Assembly (NCBI RefSeq): GCF_900101615.1
Contig: NZ_FMZX01000006.1
Location: 145,600 to 209,599 of the forward strand
Source: Belnapia rosea
GTDB taxonomy: Bacteria > Pseudomonadota > Alphaproteobacteria > Acetobacterales > Acetobacteraceae
Length of the DNA stretch: 64,000 bases
Direction of reading: 5' to 3'
This document shows, one piece after another, positions 45,294 through 54,098 of this stretch (position 1 is the first letter of the stretch; each line of letters begins with the position of its first letter). The notes under the pieces are model-generated. The model did no database searches and was not told the origin of the DNA. It saw nothing but the letters and a program-made list of their open reading frames with translations. The position numbers were made by a program, and so were the translations under genes.

Positions 45294-47243
45294 ATGGATG
45301 AGACGGGAATTGCCTGGATCCCCTCCGAGGCGACATGCCGGGACGCCAACTGGACCGGCTTCATCGCCCATTGCGGGCTCCCGGACTACGCGGCCCTCCT
45401 TGCCCGCAGCTCGGCCGACCCGGAGTGGTACTGGCGGGCGTTGGCCGGCTGGCTGGAATTCCGGTTCCGCCGCCCGCCCGGTCGCATGCTCGATTTGGCC
45501 GACGGCATCGCGCATCCCCGCTGGTTCCTGGACGGCACGGCCAATCTCTACGACAGCGCCGTGACCGCGACCCTGGAGAGGGACCCAGGCCGCCCGGCCG
45601 TGATCTGGCAGGCCGAGGCCGGTCACGAGCAGACGCGCAGCTACGCCGAGTTGGACCGCGACACCTCGCGCCTCGCGGCAGGGCTGCGGCGCCTCGGCCT
45701 CGGCCCTGGCGATGTGATCGGCATCTACCTGCCGATGCTGCCGGAGACCGCCGCCGCCTTCCTGGCCTGCGCCCGGCTCGGTTGCATCGCGCTGCCGCTC
45801 TTCTCCGGCTTCGGCCCCGAGGCCGTGGCACAGCGCCTGCGCCTCGGCGGGGCCCGCGCCGTAATCACCGTGGACGGCACGCAGCGGCGTGGCGAGTGGG
45901 TGGCCATGAAGCCGGTGATCGACGCGGCGCTCCAGGGCGAGGAGGCGGTGCGGCACGTCATCGTGCTGCGGCATCACGGCGCCGAGGTAGCGATGCGGGA
46001 GCCGCGCGACCACTGGTGGCATGATCTGGCATTGGAAGAAACGGTACCGCCGCTGGAGCTGCCGGCAGAGCATCCGGTGCTGCTGATGTACACCTCCGGC
46101 ACGACGGGCCTGCCAAAAGGCACGGTCCACACCCATGGCGGGCTCGGCATCAAGATCGGGCAGGACGCACGGCTGACGCTGGACCTCAAGGCGGGCGACC
46201 GGCTGCTCTGGCCGACGGATTTCGGCTGGTTCGGCGGCACGGTCACCATCCTCGGCAGCCTGCTGGCCGGCGCCACGCTGGTGATCGCCGAGGGCAACCC
46301 GACCTATCCCGCGCCCGATCGGCTATGGCGACTGATCGACAGGCACCGCGTCACCCATTTCGGCACGGCGCCGACCCTGGCGCGCATGCTGCGGCGGGAT
46401 GCCGATGCGCTGCTGGCGCGTCATGACCTGTCCTCCCTTCGGGCCTTCCCCTCGAGCGGCGAGGCCTGGGACAAGGATACCTGGCGCTGGGTGATGGAGC
46501 GCGTCGGCGGCGGCCGGGCGCCGATCCTGAATTTCTCGGGTGGAACCGAGATGTGCGCGATCGTCGCCTCCAACATCCTGTTCCCGCAGCGGCCGGCCAG
46601 CTTCAACGGCCCCGTGCCGGGCACGGGTGGTGACATCGTGGGGCCCGACGGCCGGAGCCTGCCGCCCGGCGAGATCGGCGAGCTGGTGATGCGGGAGGCC
46701 TGCATCGGCACCACGCGAGGCCTGTGGCGCGATCAGGACCGTTTCCACGACAGCTACTGGTCGCAGATCCCGGGCCTGTGGGCGCAGGGCGACCTCGCAT
46801 CGCGCGATGCGGACGGCTTCTGGTTCCTGCATGGCAGGTCCGACGACACGCTGAAGGTCGCAGGCAAGCGCATCGGCCCCACCGAGATCGAGGAGGCGCT
46901 GCTGGCCACCGGCACGGTGACGGAGGTGGCGGCGGTGGCCCTGCCCGATGCGGTCACCGGGAATGCCGTGACCTGCGTGGTCGTGCCGGCGCCGGGCCAG
47001 GCCGGGGATGCGGCGCAGGCACGGCTCCTGGCCGAGGCCGCATCGGCCGCGCTGGGCCGGGCCTTCCGGCCGAAACGCATTGTGTTCATGCGAGAACTAC
47101 CGCGCACTCGCTCCATGAAGGTACTGCGACGCGTGGTGCGTGCGACATTGGCGGGCCAGCCGCCGGGCGACCTGTCCAGCCTGGTGAACCCGGAGACGGT
47201 CGAGGAGCTGGCGCGCCATGCCGCGGCAGGAACGGAGGAATGA
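45294..47243 (+). CDS. Acetyl-CoA-synthetase-like acyl-CoA synthetase 2
   Basis: The 649-aa paralogue of the synthetase at 41.2 kb has DGIAHPRWFLDGTANLYD, P-loop YTSGTTGLPKGTVHTHGG, PTDFGWFGG, LNFSGGTEM, QGDLASRDADGF, GRSDDTLKVAGKRIGP and the C-terminal LPRTRSMKVLRRVVR. The two share architecture but differ in the substrate-pocket segment (WVAGP versus WFGGT; EVSG versus EMCA), suggesting different acids. ATG 45294 has GGAGG about 8 bases upstream. The stop overlaps an ATG at the head of the crotonase gene. Confidence 0.93.
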   Translation: MDETGIAWIPSEATCRDANWTGFIAHCGLPDYAALLARSSADPEWYWRALAGWLEFRFRRPPGRMLDLADGIAHPRWFLDGTANLYDSAVTATLERDPGRPAVIWQAEAGHEQTRSYAELDRDTSRLAAGLRRLGLGPGDVIGIYLPMLPETAAAFLACARLGCIALPLFSGFGPEAVAQRLRLGGARAVITVDGTQRRGEWVAMKPVIDAALQGEEAVRHVIVLRHHGAEVAMREPRDHWWHDLALEETVPPLELPAEHPVLLMYTSGTTGLPKGTVHTHGGLGIKIGQDARLTLDLKAGDRLLWPTDFGWFGGTVTILGSLLAGATLVIAEGNPTYPAPDRLWRLIDRHRVTHFGTAPTLARMLRRDADALLARHDLSSLRAFPSSGEAWDKDTWRWVMERVGGGRAPILNFSGGTEMCAIVASNILFPQRPASFNGPVPGTGGDIVGPDGRSLPPGEIGELVMREACIGTTRGLWRDQDRFHDSYWSQIPGLWAQGDLASRDADGFWFLHGRSDDTLKVAGKRIGPTEIEEALLATGTVTEVAAVALPDAVTGNAVTCVVVPAPGQAGDAAQARLLAEAASAALGRAFRPKRIVFMRELPRTRSMKVLRRVVRATLAGQPPGDLSSLVNPETVEELARHAAAGTEE

Positions 47244-47245
47244 CG

Positions 47246-48052
47246 ATGACCGTGACCTACGAGAATTACCAGCGGCTGCGCTTCGACCGGCCGCATCCGC
47301 GCGTGCTGCGCATCACGATGGACAATGGCCGCATGAACACGGCCGACGCCGTCATGCATGGCGAGCTGGTGCGGATCTGGCGCGACATCGACGCCGATGA
47401 CAGCGTGAGCTGCGCCATCCTCACCGGGGCGGGCAAGACCTTCTCCGCCGGCGGCGATTTCGAGATGGTGCGGGCCATATCCGAAGATTTCGAGACGCGG
47501 ACCCGCGTCTGGCGGGAAGCGCGCGACATCGTCTACAACCTGATCAACTGCCGCAAGCCCGTGGTCAGCGCCATGCGCGGCGTGGCGGTCGGCGCAGGGC
47601 TCGTCTGCGGCATCCTGGCCGATGTCTCGATCGCGACGAAGGATTGCCGGATCACCGACGGGCACACGCGGCTCGGCGTCGCGGCGGGCGACCACGCCGC
47701 GATCATCTGGCCGCTGCTCTGCGGCATGGCCAAGGCGAAGTACTACCTGCTGACCTGCGACCTCCTTCAGGGAGAGGAGGCGGAGCGCATCGGCCTGATC
47801 TCCCTGGCCGTGGAGGATCCCGAGCTCGATGGCAAGGCGGTGGAGGTTGCGTCGCGCCTGGCGGAGGGTGCGCAGGGAGCGATACGGTGGACCAAATACG
47901 CCCTGAACAACTGGTTGCGCATGGCAGGCCCGAGCTTCGATGCCTCCCTGGCCATGGAGTTCATGGGCTTCAGTGGGCCAGAGGTCAAAGAAGGCCTATC
48001 TTCGCATCTCGAAAAGCGAAAGCCAAGCTTTCCGACAGGGTCTGAAGTCTGA
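47246..48052 (+). CDS. Enoyl-CoA hydratase/isomerase (crotonase) family protein
   Basis: The 268-aa crotonase has oxyanion-hole segments [15 protein letters not shown] and [19 protein letters not shown], then [17 protein letters not shown] and [22 protein letters not shown]. The usual second catalytic Glu position carries Gly-Asp-His, seen in a non-hydratase subgroup, so it may be an isomerase, hydrolase or lyase. ATG 47246 is preferred to 47240 for spacing to GGAGG. It closes the acyl-CoA synthetase operon. A 7-bp stem (48049-48074) spans its stop and could be a weak terminator. Confidence 0.9.
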   Translation: MTVTYENYQRLRFDRPHPRVLRITMDNGRMNTADAVMHGELVRIWRDIDADDSVSCAILTGAGKTFSAGGDFEMVRAISEDFETRTRVWREARDIVYNLINCRKPVVSAMRGVAVGAGLVCGILADVSIATKDCRITDGHTRLGVAAGDHAAIIWPLLCGMAKAKYYLLTCDLLQGEEAERIGLISLAVEDPELDGKAVEVASRLAEGAQGAIRWTKYALNNWLRMAGPSFDASLAMEFMGFSGPEVKEGLSSHLEKRKPSFPTGSEV

Positions 48053-48174
48053 CCACCGAAACCTGCCTGGTCAGGGCTCTGCAAGGATGCCTGATTGGTG
48101 TCAGGTTGGGTTGATAAGCCTCGTTTGGGGCGAGCGTAGTGGCATCAGCAGCCCAGGCAACAGCGACGCCGGTA

Positions 48175-49452
48175 CTAGCCGATCACCTGCACGCCCACGG
48201 GCATGCCGCTCACGGAGAGGAGCGGCAGAGTGATGGCGGCGGAACCGAGGACCGAGGTGGCGGCGTTATAGGCGGGCAAGCCCGTCGTGTGGGTCACGCC
48301 GGAGTCCTTGGCCTTGTTCTCCATCAGCGGCGCCGGGCCGATGGAAAAGAGGCTGATCAGCCCATCGGCCAGATATCCGATCGCCTCGAAGGCGCGCCGC
48401 GCTGCCTCGCGCTGCATCAGCACCAGGCGGTAATCCTCGATCGTCATGCTGTGGGCAAGGTCGAGGCGAGACATCATGCTGTTGCTGAGCCCGGTCGTGA
48501 AACGCTCGACCAGGTTCTCCAGCGTCCAGCGCAGCTCGTAGCCGCAGACGTCGCGGCAAATCGCCAGGCTTTCCCCAATAGCGTGCTCGAAGTTCTCGAT
48601 CAGCGGGTTGTCGCCACGACGCAGGATCGTCACGCCCGCGTCACGCAGCTGGCCAAGGATCTGCTCGAAGGCGCCGGCGGTGGCCGCATCCGTCATCGCC
48701 CAGCCCTCGCTCTCCATCACGATCAGCCGGCTCGGCTTTGCCGCGGGCCGGAGGGCGGCTTCGCCGTAGAGGCCGGGCTGCCCCGGGTCGCCGCCGGAGC
48801 GCACACCCATCTCGTAGAGGACGCGCCACATATCCGTCAGGTCGCCCGCATGCACGCCGATATGGCTCTGGCTGAAGGCCAGCCGCTCGCCCCGGTGGAT
48901 GATGGCACCGAAGCTTGGCTTGATGGCGGTGTTCGCGCAGAATCCCGCTGGGCGGATGATGGAGCCCACCACCTGCGTGCCTAGCGCCGCCGGCACCATC
49001 CCTGCCCCGATCACGGCGGCAGAGCCGGAGGAGGAACCGCCGGGCGTGTGGTCGGGGTTGAAAGGGTTGGTGGTGGCGCCGGAATGGGACATGCCCAACT
49101 CCGTCGTCACGGTCTTGCCGAGGATGACAGCGCCGGCCTGGCGCAGGGCCAGGACGCTCGCGCTGTCCGTCTTCGTCTGCACGCCCTTGAACAGGGGCGT
49201 ACCCTGCTCGGTCGGCATGTCCTTCGTCTGCAGGATGTCCTTGATGCCGATGGGCATGCCGTCGATGGTCGAGAGCACGCGCCCGGCCTTGTACCGAGCC
49301 GTTGCCGCATCGGCAGCCTCGCGCGCGCCAGCCTCGTTCAGCGTCACCCAGGCGCGCACCACCGGCTCGCGCGCCGCGATCACCTCCAGGCAGCGCTCCA
49401 GATAGGCGCGCGGCGTGTCCGTGCCGTCCTGGAAGCGTGGCACGGCATCCAA
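48175..49452 (-). CDS. Amidase-signature family protein, C-terminus short
   Basis: The 425-aa protein has the Ser-cisSer-Lys triad of amidases: GMPIGIKDIL (Lys71), the GGSSSGSA loop at 138-145, and VVGSIIRPAGFC (nucleophile Ser164). TTG 49452 is used because AAGGGA lies 6 bases upstream. The frame remains coding-like to a CTG at 49506 that overlaps the preceding gene's stop as CTGA. The 3' end stops at GMPVGVQVIG, where relatives run on for roughly 20-30 residues, so it is truncated there by an early TAG. Hydrolyses an amide; substrate unknown. Same strand as the glucosidase, 50 bp downstream. Confidence 0.85.
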   Translation of the reverse strand: MDAVPRFQDGTDTPRAYLERCLEVIAAREPVVRAWVTLNEAGAREAADAATARYKAGRVLSTIDGMPIGIKDILQTKDMPTEQGTPLFKGVQTKTDSASVLALRQAGAVILGKTVTTELGMSHSGATTNPFNPDHTPGGSSSGSAAVIGAGMVPAALGTQVVGSIIRPAGFCANTAIKPSFGAIIHRGERLAFSQSHIGVHAGDLTDMWRVLYEMGVRSGGDPGQPGLYGEAALRPAAKPSRLIVMESEGWAMTDAATAGAFEQILGQLRDAGVTILRRGDNPLIENFEHAIGESLAICRDVCGYELRWTLENLVERFTTGLSNSMMSRLDLAHSMTIEDYRLVLMQREAARRAFEAIGYLADGLISLFSIGPAPLMENKAKDSGVTHTTGLPAYNAATSVLGSAAITLPLLSVSGMPVGVQVIG

Positions 49453-49502
49453 GCCGGATCCCTTCAGCTTGGAGAAGGCGTTCGTGCCGATGGAGACGCC
49501 GC

Positions 49503-51119
49503 TCAGGCGCCGGCTGGCAGTTCCAACACGACGCCTTCAGCCGGCCGAAGCCGCATTGCGCCTTGGATCGGGCCGCTTCTTTCGTCGAGGTGGCTGGAAA
49601 GCAGCACCCTGGCCCCTGGTGCGAAGCCCGCCAGCATCTGCGGGCCATCGCCCAGGTTCAAGGCAATGCGCAACCTTCGGCCAGTGGCCTCATCCCAGCG
49701 ATCGTAAGCCAGCACATCCGGCGCACCAACCACGACGGAACCATAGGCGCCAGCCGACAGCGCGGGTTCGGCGCGGCGCAAGGTGAGGAGCGCCCGATAG
49801 AGCGAGAGCATGGAGGACGCATCCCGTTCCTGTGCCGCGACATTCAACGAGGTCCAGTCATCGGCCAAAGGCAGCCAGGGTTCGGCGGCGGTGGTGAAGC
49901 CGGCGCCGGCGCCCGCCTCCCATTGCATAGGCGTCCGCACCGGGTCACGCCCAAGGCCCAATCCCGGCACCCGCCGTTCCCAAGGATCCTGCACACGCCC
50001 TGGCGGAATCGGCACGTCGGTCATCCCGATCTCTTCGCCCTGGTAGATCGTCGGTGTGCCGCGGAGGGTCATCAGCAGCATGGCGGCGACGCGCGCCTGC
50101 GCTGGGCCCAGCCGGCTGGCGAGGCGCGAGCGGTCGTGGTTGCCAAGCACCCAATTCGGCCAGGCGCCAGGAGGCAGCGCCGCCTCATAGCGCGCGACAA
50201 GAGCAGCGATCGCGCCTGCTTCCCAGGGTGTCGAGAGAAGGTGGAAGTTGAAGGGCAGCTGGAAGCCCGAGAGCCCGGGGCCGTAATAGGCCATCAGCCG
50301 GTCGATCGGCAGATAGGCTTCGCCAATGAGCAGGCGCTTGCCGGGGTAGGCATCGGCTACGCGGCGCATGGCGGCGACCGCCTCCTGCACCTCCGGCTGG
50401 TCCATGGTATGGGCGCGGATCACCCGGCGTGCCGGTGACATGCCGGGCTTCCAGTCGGGGTTGGGTGGGTTGTCGCGCAGCCGCCCATCCTCGAACAGGT
50501 GATGGATGGCATCGACGCGGAAGCCATCGACGCCGCGGTCCAGCCAGAACCGAAGCACCGCCAGCATGGCGTCCCGTACCTGTGGGTTGCGCCAATTCAG
50601 GTCCGGCTGTTCCGGCAAATAGGCATGGTACCAGTACTGGCCGGTCACTGCGTCCAAGGTCCAGGCAGGGCCGCCGAATTCGCTCAGCCAGTTGTTGGGC
50701 GGACCGCCATCCGGCGCCGGATCGCACCAGATGTACCAGTCGCGCTTCGGATTGCTACGGGACGCCCGGCTTTCGAGGAACCAGGGATGCCGGTCCGAGC
50801 TATGGTTCGGCACATAGTCGAGGATGACGTACAGGCCGCGCTCATGCGCCGCCGCGACAAGGCGGTCGAAATCGCCGAGCGTGCCGAAGACCGGGTCGAT
50901 GCCTGTGTAGTCTGCGACATCATAGCCGAAATCTGCCATTGGCGAGGGCATGACCGGCGAGATCCAGATCGCGTCCACGCCGAGAGCCACCAGGTAGTCG
51001 AGCCGCGTCAGGATACCGGGCAGATCTCCCACGCCGTCGCCATTCGAATCCTGGAAAGACCGCGGATAGATTTGATAGATCACTCCGCTTTGCCACCAGG
51101 CGAAGTTCTTGCCGGCCAT
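49503..51119 (-). CDS. GH13 alpha-glucosidase
   Basis: The 538-aa alpha-amylase-family enzyme has YQIYPRSFQDSNGDGVGDL, DYVPNHSSDRHPWF, nucleophile GFRVDAIHH (Asp203), acid/base RLLIGEAYLP (Glu267) and stabiliser LGNHDRSR (Asp329). The pattern fits exo-acting alpha-glucosidase/oligo-1,6-glucosidase (GH13_23-like). No signal peptide, so it is cytoplasmic. ATG 51119 is 2 bp after the HAD gene stop. It probably splits imported disaccharides, with the HAD enzyme as a sugar-phosphate phosphatase or mutase. Confidence 0.94.
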   Translation of the reverse strand: MAGKNFAWWQSGVIYQIYPRSFQDSNGDGVGDLPGILTRLDYLVALGVDAIWISPVMPSPMADFGYDVADYTGIDPVFGTLGDFDRLVAAAHERGLYVILDYVPNHSSDRHPWFLESRASRSNPKRDWYIWCDPAPDGGPPNNWLSEFGGPAWTLDAVTGQYWYHAYLPEQPDLNWRNPQVRDAMLAVLRFWLDRGVDGFRVDAIHHLFEDGRLRDNPPNPDWKPGMSPARRVIRAHTMDQPEVQEAVAAMRRVADAYPGKRLLIGEAYLPIDRLMAYYGPGLSGFQLPFNFHLLSTPWEAGAIAALVARYEAALPPGAWPNWVLGNHDRSRLASRLGPAQARVAAMLLMTLRGTPTIYQGEEIGMTDVPIPPGRVQDPWERRVPGLGLGRDPVRTPMQWEAGAGAGFTTAAEPWLPLADDWTSLNVAAQERDASSMLSLYRALLTLRRAEPALSAGAYGSVVVGAPDVLAYDRWDEATGRRLRIALNLGDGPQMLAGFAPGARVLLSSHLDERSGPIQGAMRLRPAEGVVLELPAGA

Positions 51120-51121
51120 GG

Positions 51122-51790
51122 TCAGCGCGCGGCCAGCGGCGAGTGGTCGAGCTGCGCCAGCAGCTCCGCCGGATCTCGGTAAAGGGCAACGCAGCCGGCC
51201 TCCCGCAATGTGGCCGCCGAAAAGCCGCCGCAGAGCAGCCCAATCGTGCTGAGCCCAGCCTTGCCAGCCGCCTGCGCGTCGTAGGGAGTGTCGCCGACGA
51301 CGCTCGCCTCCGCGGCTGTCAGCGGTGCGAGCCGACTCAACGCCGCCTGGAAGATGTCCGGAGACGGCTTGGAATGCTCCGCGTCATCCGAGGTGACGGC
51401 ATCGTCGATCAAGTCATCAACCCCGAGGATTTCCCGATACCGCTCGAGTTCCTTGCCCTTGGCGGAGGTGGCGAGGATGATGCGCTGGCCGGCCCTGTGC
51501 AGGCGCTCGAACAGAGGCCGCACGCCGGGGAAGGCGCGCGCCTGGCCGACATAGTCCTGAAGGAACAGCGCGGTGCGGGCGGCAGCGATTTCCTCGCCAC
51601 GCCGCTCGACCAACTCAGGCGGCAGGAAGACTGGCATGAGCTGGTCGCTGCCCTTGCCGATCTGGCCGCGCACTGCGTCCTGCGCAACCTCATGGCCGAA
51701 GCGCCGGAAGGTTTCGACCCAGGAGGCGACATGCAGATCATTCGTGTCGATCAGCGTTCCGTCCACATCGAAGATGACTGCCTTGACCAT
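51122..51790 (-). CDS. HAD-superfamily phosphatase/phosphoglucomutase-like
   Basis: The 222-aa HAD hydrolase has motif I FDVDGTLIDTND near residue 10 (nucleophile Asp8), cap-domain helix LHVASWVETFRRFG, motif II ILATSAKGKEL, motif III SKPSPDIFQAAL and motif IV VVGDTPYDAQAAGKAG. It is close to the beta-phosphoglucomutase/phosphoglycolate phosphatase group. ATG 51790 has AAGGAAA about 6 bases upstream. First gene of the HAD-glucosidase-amidase series. Confidence 0.9.
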   Translation of the reverse strand: MVKAVIFDVDGTLIDTNDLHVASWVETFRRFGHEVAQDAVRGQIGKGSDQLMPVFLPPELVERRGEEIAAARTALFLQDYVGQARAFPGVRPLFERLHRAGQRIILATSAKGKELERYREILGVDDLIDDAVTSDDAEHSKPSPDIFQAALSRLAPLTAAEASVVGDTPYDAQAAGKAGLSTIGLLCGGFSAATLREAGCVALYRDPAELLAQLDHSPLAAR

Positions 51791-52137
51791 CGCGTTTCCT
51801 TTTCCGTCGCATGCTCTTCGGCAACCGGAACGCGCGTCGCAAGTTCCCGGCCTGTGGGACATGCCGCAAGGAGGCGACCATGGCTCCCCTCCGCATATCG
51901 GCCTCCATGCCCTGCACGAGAACTTCCCGCAGCAGGAACTACCTGCCCTCACCCGCTGGGCTGATGCGCTCTCGCATACGGAGCCAAGGGGCGATCATGT
52001 CCAACCGAGCCAGACGATGCCCCCCATCTAGAGTCGGTCGGAGCAGATGGTGCCCGGTCCGGCACCTTCGCCCACTGGTGCGAGACTGGTGCGTCGCGGC
52101 GCCAAAGCATCGTGATAGCGATCCCTGGCGATACGGC
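51791..52137. other. Non-coding stretch before the transposase remnant
   Basis: No gene is supported here. It lies between the leftward HAD gene and a degraded transposase tail and may contain further decayed insertion-sequence DNA, but no terminal repeat could be recognised. Confidence 0.35.
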
Positions 52138-52317
52138 CTGGAAGAAAAGGCCAAAGGCTTTCAGGTCATCCTGCGGGACTGGGTTGCGGAAAGAGACGCA
52201 GCATGGTTGTCGCGCTCACGCAGGTTCGCCCACGATGGCGAACGCCGGCCCCGAACAGGCCAAGTCATGATCCATACGGCAATGTGGCGCGTCATGCTCC
52301 TCCGTATTGCCGCCTGA
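52138..52317 (+). mobile_element. C-terminal remnant of an IS5-family transposase
   Basis: A 60-codon tail reads AKGFQVILRDWVAERDAAWL, then SRSRRFAHDGERRPRT, and ends with MWRVMLLRIAA and a stop. The VERTxAWLxRxRRLAxDxER pattern is the C-terminus of IS5-group transposases (IS427/IS1031-like). Here Thr-Phe is replaced by Asp-Ala and the catalytic N-terminal part is absent. No terminal inverted repeat or intact element was seen. It borders bdcR. Confidence 0.6.
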
Positions 52318-52350
52318 TTGACCTTTCCAGACGATCCGCCAGTGAGGTGC

Positions 52351-52956
52351 TCAGGCTCGGAGCCCGTGCGCGAGGGCCAAGCTGGCGAGGCGGGCTGTGG
52401 CGAGGAGGCGGTCCAGGCCGTGGCCCTCGCGGGCCATGGTGGAAAGGCCAGTCATGATTGTCACGACATAGTCGGCCAAGCGCCCGGCCGCCTCAGGATG
52501 GGTCGCGGCGACGAAGCGGCGGATGGTGTCCTCGGCGGCGGCGGTAAGGGCGCGGGCAGCCTTGCGTGCCTCGGGGTCGTTGCAGCGGGCGCCCTCGATG
52601 GTGAGGCAGCCGGCCGCAGCAGGGTCGGCGGCCGCAGGGTTGGCGGCGTAGCGGCGCGCGGCCTCCTCAAGCATCTCGGTGAGGGCTTCGGCAACGGGGC
52701 GCCCAGGGCGCAGGATTTCAGCCAGGGGAACGCCCTCAGCAGCCGTGTAGCGGCCGAGGATGCGGGCGTAGAGGCCGGCCTTGCTGCCGAAGGCGGCGTA
52801 GAAGCTGGGCGGGTTGATGCCCAGTGCTTCGGTGAGGTCAGCGACGCTGACGGCGTCGTAGCCACGGGCGTGGAAGAGGCGTTGGGCGGTGGCGACCGCT
52901 TGGTCGGGGTCGAAGCGGCGCGGGCGGCCACGGGGGCGAGAGGATTTTGTAGTCAT
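52351..52956 (-). CDS. bdcR: TetR-family regulator BdcR
   Basis: The 201-aa TetR protein has RGRPRRFDPDQAVATAQRL, GYDAVSVADLTEALGINPPS, FYAAFGSKAGLYARIL (helix-turn-helix, residues about 20-60), then GCLTIEGARCNDPEARKAAR. It matches E. coli BdcR closely in pattern and is divergent from bdcA, as expected for that regulator-target pair. ATG 52956. Probably represses bdcA from the 75-bp gap between them. Confidence 0.9.
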   Translation of the reverse strand: MTTKSSRPRGRPRRFDPDQAVATAQRLFHARGYDAVSVADLTEALGINPPSFYAAFGSKAGLYARILGRYTAAEGVPLAEILRPGRPVAEALTEMLEEAARRYAANPAAADPAAAGCLTIEGARCNDPEARKAARALTAAAEDTIRRFVAATHPEAAGRLADYVVTIMTGLSTMAREGHGLDRLLATARLASLALAHGLRA

Positions 52957-52970
52957 TGATACAGAACGCC

Positions 52971-52998
52971 TTGACGAGGCTGTCGGATGATTTATGTA
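52971..52998 (+). promoter_or_regulatory. Candidate promoter of bdcA
   Basis: TTGACG (52971-52976), a 16-bp spacer and TATGTA (52993-52998) lie 33 bases upstream of the bdcA ATG. The gap to bdcR is short, so a BdcR operator would overlap it. A good AAGGAGGG ribosome site follows at about 53020. Confidence 0.55.
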
Positions 52999-53031
52999 GC
53001 GGTCACTAGGTTGATCCTCAAGGAGGGCCTG

Positions 53032-53745
53032 ATGGCCAGTTTTCAGGGTAAGTCCGTTCTCGTGCTCGGCGGCAGCCGGGGGATCGGGGCGGCGATCGTG
53101 CGGCGCTTCGCAGGCGACGGCGCGGCGGTAACCTTCACCTATGCCGGCTCGAAGGAGGCGGCGGAGCGGCTGGCGGCGGAGACGGGCACCACGGCGGTGG
53201 TGACAGACAGTGCGGATCGGGATGCGGTGATCGCGCGGGTGCGGGAGAGCGGGCCGCTGGACGTACTGGTGGTGAATGCGGGGGTTGGCGCCTTCGGCGA
53301 TCCGCTGGAGCAGGACCCGGACGCAGTGGACCGGCTGATCCGCATCAACGTGAACGCGCCCTACCACGCTGCGGTGGAGGCGGCGCGGCGGATGCCGGAG
53401 GGCGGGCGGATCATCGTGATCGGCTCGGTCAACGGGGACAGGATCCCCTTCCCGGGCTTGGCGGCCTACGCGATGAGCAAGTCGGCGCTGCAGGGTATGG
53501 CACGGGGGCTGGCGCGAGATTTCGGGCCGCGCGGGATCACTGTGAACGTCGTACAGCCCGGGCCCATCGACACGGACCTGAACCCGGCGGACGGGCCGAT
53601 GAAGGATATCCAGCACGCCGTCATGGCCATCAAACGTCATGGGCGGCCGGAGGACGTGGCGGGAATGGTAGCCTGGCTGGCCGGGCCGGAGGCAGGCTTC
53701 GTGACCGGGGCGATGCACACGATCGACGGCGGCTTCGGTGCCTGA
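53032..53745 (+). CDS. bdcA: BdcA-like SDR (cyclic-di-GMP-binding biofilm dispersal type)
   Basis: The 237-aa short-chain dehydrogenase has the nucleotide site VLVLGGSRGIGAAIVRRFAG near residues 9-28, VVNAGVGAFGD, active-site Ser132 (IGSVNGDR), Tyr146 and Lys150 (YAMSK), and VQPGPIDTDLNPADGPMKD. It resembles E. coli BdcA along its whole length. BdcA is reported to bind cyclic di-GMP and promote biofilm dispersal, though its SDR activity is unclear. ATG 53032 has AAGGAGGG about 6 bases upstream. It is divergent from bdcR and followed by a strong hairpin. Confidence 0.92.
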   Translation: MASFQGKSVLVLGGSRGIGAAIVRRFAGDGAAVTFTYAGSKEAAERLAAETGTTAVVTDSADRDAVIARVRESGPLDVLVVNAGVGAFGDPLEQDPDAVDRLIRINVNAPYHAAVEAARRMPEGGRIIVIGSVNGDRIPFPGLAAYAMSKSALQGMARGLARDFGPRGITVNVVQPGPIDTDLNPADGPMKDIQHAVMAIKRHGRPEDVAGMVAWLAGPEAGFVTGAMHTIDGGFGA

Positions 53746-53762
53746 TCCATTAGGATACGGGG

Positions 53763-53789
53763 CGGCCGGGGCACCGGCGGCCCCGGCCG
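53763..53789 (+). terminator. Hairpin terminator after bdcA
   Basis: CGGCCGGGGC (53763-53772) pairs perfectly over 10 bp with GCCCCGGCCG (53780-53789) around a 7-base loop, followed by GGTTTCC. It sits 17 bp after the bdcA stop. The T tract is short. Confidence 0.65.
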
Positions 53790-54098
53790 GTTTCCGGTGG
53801 CCCAGTTCACCGCTTCAAGACCTCGTATCGCCGTCGGACAGCCGAACCAACGGCAAACCATCATCTCCGTCAGTCATGCAGACCCAAAGGTGCCGCCACC
53901 CATGACAATGATCGGCATCATCGGCGCGGGCGAAGTCGACTGCACGAGGCCTGCCGTCCGTGGACGCCAGCATCCAACACCTGAGCGCGGACAGGGCATC
54001 ACTGCCGTCCACGCATGCCCCAGTCCTGTCACTTGACGCTCGGAACGGCCGCAGGATAGCCGTCGCAGGCTTCTTCACTTCCGGCCTGGAAGGCCCCG
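53790..54098. other. Intergenic stretch between bdcA and the porin gene
   Basis: Apart from the Rossmann-like stub at 53902 nothing is supported in this 309-bp stretch. The porin promoter should lie in the last 100 bp. Confidence 0.35.
53902..53940 (+). pseudogene. Possible 5' stub of a Rossmann-fold NAD(P)-binding gene
   Basis: From ATG 53902 the frame reads MTMIGIIGAGEV, a typical start of F420-dependent NADP reductase-like or other GxGxxG proteins. The family pattern is lost straight after, at the following Asp-Cys-Thr. The remainder to 54036 is not coding-like. It may be a deletion scar, or a chance match since only 12 residues fit. Confidence 0.3.

Noticed and set aside
48049..48074. 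A 7-bp hairpin spanning the crotonase stop codon as a terminator
   Set aside because: Stem is short, overlaps the coding end and lacks a U tract, so it is only mentioned in the gene entry.
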